This document shows, one piece after another, positions 30,741 to 38,639 of a DNA stretch of 64,000 bases. The stretch's first letter is position 1. Each line of letters opens with the position of its first letter. The notes below the pieces were generated by a model. That model was not told where the DNA came from. It worked only from the letters and a program-made list of their open reading frames with translations, and made no database searches. The DNA comes from [Mycobacterium] nativiensis (GTDB lineage: Bacteria > Actinomycetota > Actinomycetes > Mycobacteriales > Mycobacteriaceae): NCBI RefSeq assembly GCF_020172685.1, contig NZ_CP083986.1, positions 2,208,221 through 2,272,220 of the forward strand. Reading direction: 5' to 3'. Both the position numbers and the translations under genes were made by a program.

Positions 30741-31826
30741 TCAGAGGCCGAACAGGTCGCCCAGCCAGCCGAACGCATCGGTAGCCGCACCGGAGCCGCC
30801 GTCATCGAGCGTGTCGGTGATTGGCAACTCAGCTCCCGCCAGCGGCGGGGTGACAACCACCGGGCCCTTGCCGTCCCAACCCGATCCCAACAGGGCACCG
30901 ACGGTCTGTCCCCAGGCCTGCCAGGCCGCGATCGGCCCGATGGCGGCACTGTTGAGATCGAGGGTTCCCAGCACCGGGACGCCACTGAGTTCCAGCCCCA
31001 CGCTTTGGAACAGTGACCCACCGATCGACGGCACTTCGGCCGCCACTTCACCGCCCGGGCCCAGCACCTGGTAGGTCACCGAGGCAGCGCCTGCGGACAG
31101 CAAACCGGCGAAGGCGAAGTCCAGGTGGTCCATGTTCATGCCGGCCGGGAAGAAGCCGGCCTCGTTGATCATTGGCAGTAGGGCATCCAGGTTGAGCGTG
31201 GCGCCGTTGAAGAACGCGCCGCCCATATTCGCCAGGATGTCGAACGGGTTGTCACCGTCGGTGATTCCGTTGAGCAACGCGATCCACGGACTGATCATGG
31301 GCCCGATCGACGCCATAAGCAGTGCACTGGCCGGGGACCCCAGGTAGTCGATGATCGGCATGATCGAGTCCGTGTCCACATCCGGTGGGATGTAGCCGGC
31401 GATCTGCCCGAACATCAGTTGATGGGTGCTGTCCATGGTGTGGTTGAGCACCGTGGCCCGGGTTTCGTCGGTGGCGTTCTGCAGCGCCCAGCCGGAGATC
31501 ACCGCATTCAAGTGCAGCTGAATCTGCTCGTTTACCCAATTCGTGGAGCCGGCCGGGTCGTTGAGCAGCCGGTCGGCGTAGTCCAGCTGGTTGGCCACGA
31601 ATTGCTGCATCCCAACCCCAGGGGCCAGGTAGTAGTTGTTCAGCATCGCAGTCAGATTGGCCGACGTCGCATTGAAAATGTCCTGCCATGCGCTGGCCAG
31701 TTGCACCGAGGAGGACTCGGTCTTGAGCAGAGCGGGCAGGGGGGCGGCCGCCGGTGTCACCGCGACAAGACTGGCCCCCACCAGAGCCACACCTGCGGTG
31801 GCGTAGGGGCGAACTGTGGCGTGCAA
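30741..31826 (-). CDS. GjpA-porin-like secreted protein, copy 2
   Basis: A 361-residue paralogue of the protein at 25795. The TTG at 31826 has AAGGAG six bases upstream, exactly as in copy 1. The signal peptide [26 protein letters not shown] is followed by the same mature architecture: [71 protein letters not shown] and [16 protein letters not shown]. The region about 75-290 is very similar between copies, while the first 70 mature residues and the C-terminus differ more. The conserved DDG.../[14 protein letters not shown] ending could be an export or assembly tail. Porin naming rests on family resemblance only. Confidence 0.7.
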   Translation of the reverse strand: MHATVRPYATAGVALVGASLVAVTPAAAPLPALLKTESSSVQLASAWQDIFNATSANLTAMLNNYYLAPGVGMQQFVANQLDYADRLLNDPAGSTNWVNEQIQLHLNAVISGWALQNATDETRATVLNHTMDSTHQLMFGQIAGYIPPDVDTDSIMPIIDYLGSPASALLMASIGPMISPWIALLNGITDGDNPFDILANMGGAFFNGATLNLDALLPMINEAGFFPAGMNMDHLDFAFAGLLSAGAASVTYQVLGPGGEVAAEVPSIGGSLFQSVGLELSGVPVLGTLDLNSAAIGPIAAWQAWGQTVGALLGSGWDGKGPVVVTPPLAGAELPITDTLDDGGSGAATDAFGWLGDLFGL

Positions 31827-31898
31827 GGGGGTCTCCTTCAGGTATCTGGGGCACAGCGCGACATGGAACGGGACGAGAGTAGCTGAGAGTTGGATGAT

Positions 31899-31908
31899 TT
31901 GTATACAA
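31899..31908. promoter_or_regulatory. TTGTATACAA putative GntR operator, module 2
   Basis: A perfect 10-base palindrome 73 bases upstream of the GjpA2 start, aligned with TTGTATAC in module 1. It matches the symmetric site type used by FCD-class GntR proteins. Confidence 0.5.
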
Positions 31909-31913
31909 AAAAT

Positions 31914-31927
31914 CAGAACAGGTTTCA
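31914..31927. promoter_or_regulatory. Degenerate KstR-like box, module 2
   Basis: CAGAACAGGTTTCA keeps seven of the eight fixed bases of TnnAACnnGTTnnA (first T is C), at the same distance from the palindrome as in module 1. Binding would be weaker or lost. Confidence 0.35.
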
Positions 31928-32311
31928 CCGGCGCGAAGTTATCGCTGGTAACGGGGTTGCGGCATGACCTTCGGGGTCCTGGCCTCCTGGGCTAGAGACC
32001 AGTAAATCTGCAGGTGTTACAGCTTTCGTTGCGCTCGTCGGGAGCTTCGTCACGTGGCGGGAGCGCTTCTTGTCCGGCCGCGGCTTCTCGCGCCAAAATA
32101 TGAATGTAAGTAACGGCAGGATGCCCCTCACGAGCGTTGCGCGCCAAGAAAGGTTCGACCGGGCCGTACTCCTGTCTCAGCCTTTAGACGGGTTTCTATG
32201 AACTCGGACTCCCGGCTCAGGCGTGCGGGGCGCGAAATCTTCCAAGACCGCCTCGCGGCAGATAGATTTGGGTTTCATGGCGCTCGCGGACCGCAACCCC
32301 AATCCGGGTGC
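31928..32311. other. Intergenic region upstream of the PEP-utilising gene
   Basis: 384 bases without a convincing gene. TAGATT at 32263-32268 is the best -10 for the downstream gene and would give a ~37-base leader. The 19-bp rifamycin-associated element known upstream of some rph genes was looked for and not seen. Confidence 0.4.
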
Positions 32312-34618
32312 ATGAGCGCTGTCATCAAGCGACTGCGTGACATCCGCGCAACCGATATCGCGTTCAGTGGCGGCAAGGGCGCCAACCTCGGTGAGCTGCT
32401 GGCGGCCGAGCTGCCCATACCCGACGGATTCGTCATCGGGGTGCCCGCGCACGTAGTTCCCGCGGAGGTAGTACGTGCGGCGATCGTCGCGAACTACCAA
32501 GCCATGGGCGATGACGTCGCCGTAGCCGTGCGATCCTCGGCCGTGTCCGAGGACGGCGACAGTGCGTCGCATGCGGGAATCTACGAGACGGTTCTCAACG
32601 TCCGGGGAAGCGCGCAACTGCTTGCCGCCGTGGACCATTGCTGGACGTCGACCTCGTCCCCGCGGGCTCGCCGATACCGGGAAGCGCGGGGGCTGGATCC
32701 CGATGTCGACATGGCTGTCGTCGTTCAGCGGCAGATCGATTCGGCCTGTGGAGGCGTCGCTTTCACCGCGGACCCATTGAACGGCCGTACGGACCGGGTG
32801 GTCATCGAGTTTGCGCACGGAGATGGCGGAAATGTGACCGATGGCTTGGTCACGCCCGAGCGCACGGTGGTGGACAAGAGCGGCTTGCAGGTCGTCGACA
32901 CCGGGGTATCGATGCGGAAATATCCGTTGTCCCACAACCAGATTCGAAACATTGCCGAGTGTGCAGTGCGGATCGAACGGTGGTACGACAGCCCGCAGGA
33001 CATCGAGTGGGTCGTCGATGAACAAGGTCAGGTCTGGGTTCTGCAGGCGCGGCCGGTCACCGGGGCCGACGTGGTGGCGGCCCAGGCGAGAAGCATCGAG
33101 CTATATGACCCGCCGCGAGCGCCCGAAAGTCGTTGGACCCGAGTGAACATCGGTGAAGCCGTGCCTGGCGTGCCGACGCCGCTTTCCTGGTCGATGTGGA
33201 GTGTTGGCCTCACCGAGGCGCAGCGACAAACGCAAACCCACCTCGGCGTCGTGACACAGCGCGAGAGCCGGCAGGGGCAGCTTCTGACCCTCGCACGGGG
33301 CTGGCCGGTGCTGTCGGTCGACTTGCTGTTGAGCCAAGTCGCTCGGATCCCCGGCGTGGATCCGAGCGCGTTCAGCCAGCAGCTTCTCGGCGAGGCGGAA
33401 CACGTCGACGCGGCACCGACACACGCGCGCGTCGCGACGGCATGCCGGATGGCCCTCCGCGCACCGGTCACCCTTGCGTTGCTGAATCGGCGCCTGCGCG
33501 CCGCCAGTGCGACTTCACGGCAAGCGTGGCAGCGGGATGCGTGGCGACCGGCCGACGATCCTCTGGCGCTGCTGGTCGGGGCCGCCAGGCGCTTCGAGGA
33601 GACCTTGACCATTCACACCATGCAGACGTACCTGTGCCAAAGCCTGTACCAGGCAGTCGAGCGCGTGGCCGGCGATCTGGCGATCGACCTGCTCTCCGGC
33701 GATGGTGACCTCCCCGAAGCGCAGCTGGCCAGGGATCTCGGTCTGCTTGCCGGCGGCGCGATCGCGCTCGACCAGTTCCTTCGCGAACACGGATTCCACG
33801 GACCCGACGAGGGCGAGATCGCGTCCGCGTCGTGGCGGCAGAACCCGGAACCGGTGCTGCAGGCAGCACACACCTGGGCCGATGGCGGCGGTGTACGCGA
33901 TCCGCGTGTCGCGTTGGACCGCCGGCGCGATGAACGACGCCAGGCAGAGTCGGACCTGCGTGCTCTTTTGCCGCGCGCGCGGCGCGGTGCCGTCACCGGC
34001 CTGATCGCGATGGCGCGTCGAGCCCTGGTCGGTCGGGAGATCGGGAAGACCGCCTTCCTACAAGATCTTGACGTTGCCCGCCATGCGGTGTCCTTCATGG
34101 ACGCAGATGCGGTCTGGTGCACACTCGACGAACTCCGGGGAAGCGCAGCGCTGTCTTCGGCAGATGTTCTTGCCCGCCAACGGGTTCGGTCGCGATTCGC
34201 CACGCAGGAGCCCCCGTTGTCGTTTGCCGGCGATCCGGGCAACCCGCCGGCCGCGGTCGGGGGGCAGGCACTCATTACCGGTGCCGCTGCGAGCCCGGGC
34301 CGTGCCCGGGGACGGGCACGGGTGGTGACCGATCCCAGCGCGTCCGTCGACCTCGGCGCTGGCGATGTGCTGATCGCACGAACCACCGACCCGTCGTGGG
34401 TGGTGCGGTTCATGGCAGTGGCCGGGATGGCCATCGATGTGGGCGGCACGTTGTCGCACGCCGCGATCATCGCGCGCGAACTCGGCATACCGTGCGTCAT
34501 CGGGACAGGCAACGGCACCCACGTCATCCCCGATGGGGCGTGGGTGGAGGTCGATGGCTCGCAGGGGACCGTGCGAATCCTCGATAAGCCGCCTACCGAT
34601 CGATCCGGAAACGCTTGA
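32312..34618 (+). CDS. PEP-utilising dikinase, rifampin phosphotransferase-like
   Basis: A 768-residue enzyme. The N-terminal ATP-grasp domain (about 1-265) has FSGGKGANLGELL, PIPDGFVI, VAVRSSAVSEDGD...AGIYET and the closing VWVLQARPVT. A long helical middle domain (about 290-660) has no clear signature. The C-terminal swivelling domain carries the phospho-histidine motif GGTLSHAAIIARELGIPCVIGTG near residue 710. The PEP-binding barrel of true PEP synthase is absent, which is the domain order of rifampin phosphotransferases (ATP, substrate, His). It is shorter than typical RPH (~860), so substrate is uncertain. Start ATG 32312 precedes the conserved domain; the frame open from 32198 is not needed. 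Its 3' end overlaps the convergent DUF167 gene by 26 bases. Confidence 0.75.
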   Translation: MSAVIKRLRDIRATDIAFSGGKGANLGELLAAELPIPDGFVIGVPAHVVPAEVVRAAIVANYQAMGDDVAVAVRSSAVSEDGDSASHAGIYETVLNVRGSAQLLAAVDHCWTSTSSPRARRYREARGLDPDVDMAVVVQRQIDSACGGVAFTADPLNGRTDRVVIEFAHGDGGNVTDGLVTPERTVVDKSGLQVVDTGVSMRKYPLSHNQIRNIAECAVRIERWYDSPQDIEWVVDEQGQVWVLQARPVTGADVVAAQARSIELYDPPRAPESRWTRVNIGEAVPGVPTPLSWSMWSVGLTEAQRQTQTHLGVVTQRESRQGQLLTLARGWPVLSVDLLLSQVARIPGVDPSAFSQQLLGEAEHVDAAPTHARVATACRMALRAPVTLALLNRRLRAASATSRQAWQRDAWRPADDPLALLVGAARRFEETLTIHTMQTYLCQSLYQAVERVAGDLAIDLLSGDGDLPEAQLARDLGLLAGGAIALDQFLREHGFHGPDEGEIASASWRQNPEPVLQAAHTWADGGGVRDPRVALDRRRDERRQAESDLRALLPRARRGAVTGLIAMARRALVGREIGKTAFLQDLDVARHAVSFMDADAVWCTLDELRGSAALSSADVLARQRVRSRFATQEPPLSFAGDPGNPPAAVGGQALITGAAASPGRARGRARVVTDPSASVDLGAGDVLIARTTDPSWVVRFMAVAGMAIDVGGTLSHAAIIARELGIPCVIGTGNGTHVIPDGAWVEVDGSQGTVRILDKPPTDRSGNA

Positions 34619-34823
34619 CGCGCGCGCCCGCACCGGACACCAGCTCGACCCGGCTGCGCGGAACGTCGAAATGCTCTGCCAGCACCCGGATGACGGCGGC
34701 GTTCGCCTTGCCGTCCACCGCGGGCTCGCGCACGTAGACGGTCAGCTGCCCGTCGTCGTCGGTCTCGACCAGGGGGCCTTTGCGGCTGCCCGGCTTGACC
34801 TTGACGACGACGGATTCTGCCAT
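34593..34823 (-). CDS. DUF167 (YggU/UPF0235) family protein
   Basis: A 76-residue protein with the family core VVVKVKPGSRKGPLVE...LTVYVREPAVDGKANAAVIRVLAEHFDVPRSRVELVSGAGARVKRFRI. Function unknown. It follows the thiolase by 10 bases on the minus strand and is the last gene of the DUF35-thiolase-DUF167 operon. Its last 26 bases are shared with the end of the convergent PEP-utilising gene. Confidence 0.85.
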   Translation of the reverse strand: MAESVVVKVKPGSRKGPLVETDDDGQLTVYVREPAVDGKANAAVIRVLAEHFDVPRSRVELVSGAGARVKRFRIDR

Positions 34824-34833
34824 CGCGGAGTAA

Positions 34834-36036
34834 CTACCGGGCGACGATCACCGACGAGCCGTGCCCGAACAGACCCTGGTTGGCGGTGACGCCCACCGTG
34901 GCGCCCTCGACCTGCCGGCCGGTGGCCTGACCGCGCAGCTGCCAGGTCAGCTCGCACACCTGGGCGATGGCCTGCGCCGGGATCGCCTCGCCGAAGCAGG
35001 CAAGCCCACCGGACGGGTTCACTGGCACCCGGCCGCCGATGGTGGTGGCGCCGCTGCGCAGCAGCTGCTCGCCTTCACCCTTGGCGCACAGGCCCAGGTG
35101 TTCGTACCAGTCGATCTCCAGCGCGGTGGACAGGTCGTAGACCTCGGCCAGGCTGACGTCCTCGGGGCCGATCCCGGCCTCGGCGTAGGCCGCATCCAGG
35201 ATCTGGTCCTTGAACACCCGCTCCGGGGCCGCCACCACGGCGGTGGAATCGGTTGCGATGTCCGGCAATTCGGGCAGGTGCTGCGGGTAGCGGGGGGTCA
35301 CGGTGGACACCGCGCGCACCGACGGCACACCGTCGAGCGAACCCAGGTGCTTGCGGGCGAATTCCGCGCTGGCCACGATCAACGCCGCAGCGCCGTCGGA
35401 GGTGGCGCAGATGTCGAGCTGGCGCAGCGGGTCGGAGACCACCGGGCTGGCCAGCACGTCTTCGACCGCGGATTCCTTGCGGTAGCGGGCATTCGGGTTG
35501 CTCAGGCCGTGGCGAGAGTTCTTCACCTTCACCTGCGCGAAGTCCTCGGAGGTGGCGCCGTAGAGGTCCATCCGGCGGCGCGCCAGCAGCGCGAAGTACA
35601 CCGGGTTCATCGCGCCGATCAGGTGGAACCGCTGCCAGTCCGGGTCGTTCTTGCGCTCGCCGCCGACCGGGGCGAAGGCGCCCTTGGGGGTGGTGTCGGC
35701 GCCGATCACCAGCGCCACGTCGCAGAAGCCGGCCAGGATCTGGGCCCGGGCGCTCTGCAGGGCCTGCGAACCGGAGGCGCAGGCGGCGTAGGACGACGAC
35801 ACCGGAACCCCGTTCCAGCCCAGCTTCTGGGCGAACGTCGAACCGGCGATGAAGCCCGGGTAGCCGTTGCGGATGGTGTCCGCGCCGGCGATGAACTGGA
35901 TCTGCTGCGCGTTCAGGCCGGCGTCGGCCAGCGCGGCACGGGCGGCGACCACCCCGTACTCGGTGAAGTCGCGGCCCCACTTGCCCCACGGGTGCATTCC
36001 CGCACCCAGGATGTACAGCGGCTCAGGAGCGCTCAT
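34834..36036 (-). CDS. Thiolase-family lipid-transfer protein (Rv1627c type)
   Basis: A 400-residue thiolase-fold protein of the SCP-x/nonspecific lipid-transfer type. The nucleophile region is SYAACASGSQALQSA with Cys near residue 86, followed by NP...GGxxxxGxP-like VNPSGGLACFGEAIPA. The usual last-strand Cys of degradative thiolases is replaced by the NQGLFGHGSS ending seen in the Ltp/SCP-x group. ATG 36036 overlaps the stop of the DUF35 partner (ATGA), a pairing that in sterol catabolism forms aldolase/thiolase complexes cleaving side-chain or ring intermediates. A perfect KstR box precedes the operon. Substrate probably a steroid-derived acyl-CoA (inference). Confidence 0.85.
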   Translation of the reverse strand: MSAPEPLYILGAGMHPWGKWGRDFTEYGVVAARAALADAGLNAQQIQFIAGADTIRNGYPGFIAGSTFAQKLGWNGVPVSSSYAACASGSQALQSARAQILAGFCDVALVIGADTTPKGAFAPVGGERKNDPDWQRFHLIGAMNPVYFALLARRRMDLYGATSEDFAQVKVKNSRHGLSNPNARYRKESAVEDVLASPVVSDPLRQLDICATSDGAAALIVASAEFARKHLGSLDGVPSVRAVSTVTPRYPQHLPELPDIATDSTAVVAAPERVFKDQILDAAYAEAGIGPEDVSLAEVYDLSTALEIDWYEHLGLCAKGEGEQLLRSGATTIGGRVPVNPSGGLACFGEAIPAQAIAQVCELTWQLRGQATGRQVEGATVGVTANQGLFGHGSSVIVAR

Positions 36037-36476
36037 GCGTCCACCTTCTTCCACGCGTAGACGGTGCGCGTCACGCCGTTGTCGTCGGTGTAGAGCGGCA
36101 TGGTGGTCAGTTCCATCTCCATGCCGACCTTCAAGTCCGCGGCCAGGGTGCCCTCGACGACCTTGCCCAGCACGATCAGGCCCTCGTCGGCCAGTTCCAC
36201 CGCGGCGATCGCGAACGGCTCGAACGGGTCGCTCGGCGGGTAAGGAGACGGCGGGAGGTACCGGTTCTCGGTGTAGCTCCAGATCTTGCCGCGCCGCGAC
36301 AGCGCGACCGGCTCCAACACGTCGCCGTCGCAGGCGGGGTTGGGGCAGTTGTTCTCACGCGGCGGGAACACATAGGTGCCGCACTGCGGACACTTGGCGC
36401 CGGTCAGGTGGGGGAGGCCGGCGTCGTCGGTGGCGAACCACCCGTCGATGGCCGGCTGCGAGGCTACATCTGGCAC
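36033..36476 (-). CDS. DUF35 zinc-ribbon/OB-fold partner protein (Rv1628c type)
   Basis: A 147-residue protein. The N-terminal zinc ribbon has four cysteines: CPQCGTYVFPPRENNCPNPAC (about residues 27-47). An OB-fold follows and ends VYAWKKVDA. Such proteins bind acyl-CoA and partner with thiolase-like proteins, here encoded with an ATGA overlap. The start is the GTG at 36476: a TACGCT -10 element ends six bases upstream, so the mRNA is leaderless. Confidence 0.88.
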   Translation of the reverse strand: MPDVASQPAIDGWFATDDAGLPHLTGAKCPQCGTYVFPPRENNCPNPACDGDVLEPVALSRRGKIWSYTENRYLPPSPYPPSDPFEPFAIAAVELADEGLIVLGKVVEGTLAADLKVGMEMELTTMPLYTDDNGVTRTVYAWKKVDA

Positions 36477-36482
36477 CCGGTC

Positions 36483-36488
36483 AGCGTA
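36483..36488 (-). promoter_or_regulatory. -10 of the leaderless DUF35-thiolase operon
   Basis: Minus-strand TACGCT ends six bases before the GTG at 36476, placing the start site at the first base of the gene. Confidence 0.5.
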
Positions 36489-36508
36489 CCCAACCCGAAC
36501 GGCGAAAC

Positions 36509-36522
36509 TGAAACGTGTTCTA
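36509..36522. promoter_or_regulatory. KstR box of the DUF35-thiolase operon
   Basis: TGAAACGTGTTCTA matches TnnAACnnGTTnnA completely. With the start site at 36476 it covers about -33 to -46, overlapping the -35 region, a classic repressor position. KstR is the TetR-type repressor of cholesterol catabolism in mycobacteria. Confidence 0.75.
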
Positions 36523-36525
36523 AGT

Positions 36526-37668
36526 TCAGACCCGCGCCCGATCCGCTCCGGTGTCGCGCCGGTAGGCGGCGGTCACCCGGGCCAGGTTGTCCGACCGCAG
36601 GATGGCGCCGCGGCGGTGCATCTCCCGATTGGCGGCCACCACCGCGGCGGTCGCTTCTCGGCGGTGCTCCTCATAGGCTCGCAGGCCGGTGTCGGGATGC
36701 GCAGCCAGGCTGTCTGCCAGGGCGCGGGCGTCCAAGATGGCCTGCGATCCGCCGTTGGCGCCCACCGGATACATCGGGTGGGCCGCGTCGCCCAGCAGCG
36801 TCACGCGTCCACGGCCCCACCACGGCAGCGGATCGCGATCGACCATCGGATACTCCAGCGGGTCGGCGGTACGGCTCACCAGGTCGGCGACGTCGAGCCA
36901 ATCCAGCCGCCAGCCGTCTAGGTAGTCCAACACCTGTTCGGCCTGGCATCGCTGATTCCAACGGGCAGCGTCCGGAAGCGGCCCGGGCTGGGCCTCGGGC
37001 ACCAACAGCACCCAGTTGATCAGGCCGGCGCCGATCCGATAGATCACCAACTCGATGCCGTCGTCGGCCTTGACGATCGCCATGGTCTGCCCGTCCAGGT
37101 ACGGCTCTCCGGGCGCTGCCCCGCGCCACATCCGGACTCCCGACCACCGCAGTTCGTCGCCGGCGGGGTGCAACTGGGTGCGCACCGCCGAATGAATCCC
37201 GTCGGCACCCACCAGGACGGCGCCCGCGAGTTCGTCATCACCCAGCTGCACCCGCACCGCGTCGCCGTCGTCGACGAACCCGGTGACCCGGGATCCGGTG
37301 CGTATTGCGCCCGCCCCCAACCGCTCCCGCACGGCGTCGAGCAACAACAGCTGCAGGTCCCCGCGATGCACCGAGTACTGCGGGAATTCGTAGCCGCCCG
37401 CCAACCCTCGCGGTTCACGGAACAGTTCCCGGCCGCGAGTGTCGAAGTACGCCAGCGATGTCGGCGCCACCGCCAGCGCCGACAGCCGCTCGCCCAGCCC
37501 CAGCGCGAACACCTCGCGGACGGCGTGCGGCAGCAGGTTGATTCCGACGCCCAGCGGTCGCAGCTCCCGAGCGCTTTCGACGACGGTCGCGGGGATCGCT
37601 TGGGCGTGCAGGGTCAGTGCGGTGGTTAATCCGCCGATGCCGGCTCCGGCGATCACAACGTCTGTCAT
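36526..37668 (-). CDS. FAD-dependent aromatic monooxygenase-like protein
   Basis: A 380-residue class A flavoprotein monooxygenase. The Rossmann motif GAGIGGLTTALTL is at residues 7-19, the DG motif VGADGIHSAVR near 155, and the GD motif RVTLLGDAAHPMYPVGANGG near 290, which binds the FAD ribityl. These enzymes hydroxylate aromatic or related substrates with NAD(P)H. The gene is divergent from a LysR regulator with only 70 bases between, so it is the probable target. Its 3' end lies 4 bases from the KstR box of the next operon. Substrate not identifiable. Confidence 0.88.
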   Translation of the reverse strand: MTDVVIAGAGIGGLTTALTLHAQAIPATVVESARELRPLGVGINLLPHAVREVFALGLGERLSALAVAPTSLAYFDTRGRELFREPRGLAGGYEFPQYSVHRGDLQLLLLDAVRERLGAGAIRTGSRVTGFVDDGDAVRVQLGDDELAGAVLVGADGIHSAVRTQLHPAGDELRWSGVRMWRGAAPGEPYLDGQTMAIVKADDGIELVIYRIGAGLINWVLLVPEAQPGPLPDAARWNQRCQAEQVLDYLDGWRLDWLDVADLVSRTADPLEYPMVDRDPLPWWGRGRVTLLGDAAHPMYPVGANGGSQAILDARALADSLAAHPDTGLRAYEEHRREATAAVVAANREMHRRGAILRSDNLARVTAAYRRDTGADRARV

Positions 37669-37688
37669 GACTTCAGCGTCCTGGCCCG

Positions 37689-37728
37689 GAAACTATAAGT
37701 CCAATATCTGTTTAGTCCAGAAACTATA
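37689..37728. promoter_or_regulatory. Direct-repeat operator between monooxygenase and lysR
   Basis: GAAACTATA occurs at 37689-37697 and 37720-37728, 31 bases (about three helical turns) apart, and AGTCCA is also repeated between them. This AT-rich patch fills the divergent intergenic region and is the likely binding region of the LysR-type regulator and the promoter zone for both genes. Confidence 0.5.
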
Positions 37729-37738
37729 TTCATCGCTT

Positions 37739-38629
37739 ATGGAACTGCGACAGCTCGAATACTTCGTGGCGGTGGTCGAGGAAGCCAACTTCACCCGCGC
37801 GGCGCAACGGGTGCATGTGGCGCAGCCGGCGGTCAGCGCCCAGATCGGGCGGCTGGAGCGAGAACTCGGCCAGCGGCTGCTGGACCGCTCCCGCCGGGAG
37901 GTCCGTCCGACGGCGGCCGGCGCGGCGGTGCTCCCGTACGCCAAGGCCGCGTTGGCGGCGGTGGATGACGTGCGGCTGGCCGTCGACGAGCTCAGCCGGC
38001 TGGTGCGCGGCACGGTTACGATCGGCACCGTCACCGCCCATCCCGTCGACGTGCCCGGGCTGCTCGCCGAGTTTCACGCCGAGTATCCGAACGTCGAAAT
38101 CACCCTCAGCACAGCTAATTCCGATGAGCTGATCGAGGCGGTTCGCGGCGGCGACTTGGACGTGGCGATCGTCTCGGTCGGTCCCGGCGAGCAACCCGCC
38201 GGGCTGGACATCGAGGTGGTCACCGACGAGCCCGTCGATGCCGCGGTGAGCCCGGCCGACGAGCTGGCCGGACATGCCACGGTCAGCCTCGCGCAGTTGG
38301 CGCGGCGGCCGCTGATCACCCTGCCGGTCGGCACCGGCATCCGCCGCCAGCTCGATCAGGCCTGCGCTGCGGTCGGCGTCTCGCCCCGGATCGCGTTTGA
38401 GGCCAGCACCCCGCAGGCGCTGGCCGAGCTCGCCGAGCGTGGGCTCGGGGTCGCGATCCTGCCGCGCTCGATGGCTCGCGGCCGCCCGGGCCTGCACCCA
38501 TTGCGGCTGACGCCGGAGCTGCGGGGCAGGCTGGTGTTGGCCTGGCGTGCGTCGGGACCGCGCAGCCCCGCCGCCCGGGTGCTCGTCGACAGGGCGCGGC
38601 AGTTACTGCGTGTCGGGACGGGTGCCTAG
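37739..38629 (+). CDS. LysR-family transcriptional regulator
   Basis: A 296-residue LTTR. The N-terminal winged HTH (residues 1-60) is canonical: MELRQLEYFVAVVEEANFTRAAQRVHVAQPAVSAQIGRLERELG. The rest is a two-lobed effector-binding domain (about 90-290) with GTVTIGTVTAHP and LGVAILPRSMA at the usual places. The ATG at 37739 follows the operator region; the frame open from 37439 is antisense to the monooxygenase. It probably activates the divergent monooxygenase gene and represses itself. Ends 10 bases before polA. Confidence 0.92.
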   Translation: MELRQLEYFVAVVEEANFTRAAQRVHVAQPAVSAQIGRLERELGQRLLDRSRREVRPTAAGAAVLPYAKAALAAVDDVRLAVDELSRLVRGTVTIGTVTAHPVDVPGLLAEFHAEYPNVEITLSTANSDELIEAVRGGDLDVAIVSVGPGEQPAGLDIEVVTDEPVDAAVSPADELAGHATVSLAQLARRPLITLPVGTGIRRQLDQACAAVGVSPRIAFEASTPQALAELAERGLGVAILPRSMARGRPGLHPLRLTPELRGRLVLAWRASGPRSPAARVLVDRARQLLRVGTGA

Positions 38630-38639
38630 AGTTGGGGCC

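Larger units (their letters stand above)
27466..31927. repeat. Tandem module copy 2 (gntR / PGRS / GjpA-like / promoter)
   Basis: Second copy of the block described at 22855-26971. The promoter segments 26925-26971 and 31881-31927 align over 47 bases without a gap, keeping AGCT, TTGTATAC and the AAC/GTT half-sites in register. The PGRS gene is longer here (832 versus 720 residues), as expected from repeat-number drift. Confidence 0.85.

Noticed and set aside
31928..32311. Rifamycin-associated element upstream of the RPH-like gene
   Set aside because: The known 19-bp inverted repeat was not found, so rifamycin induction cannot be claimed.
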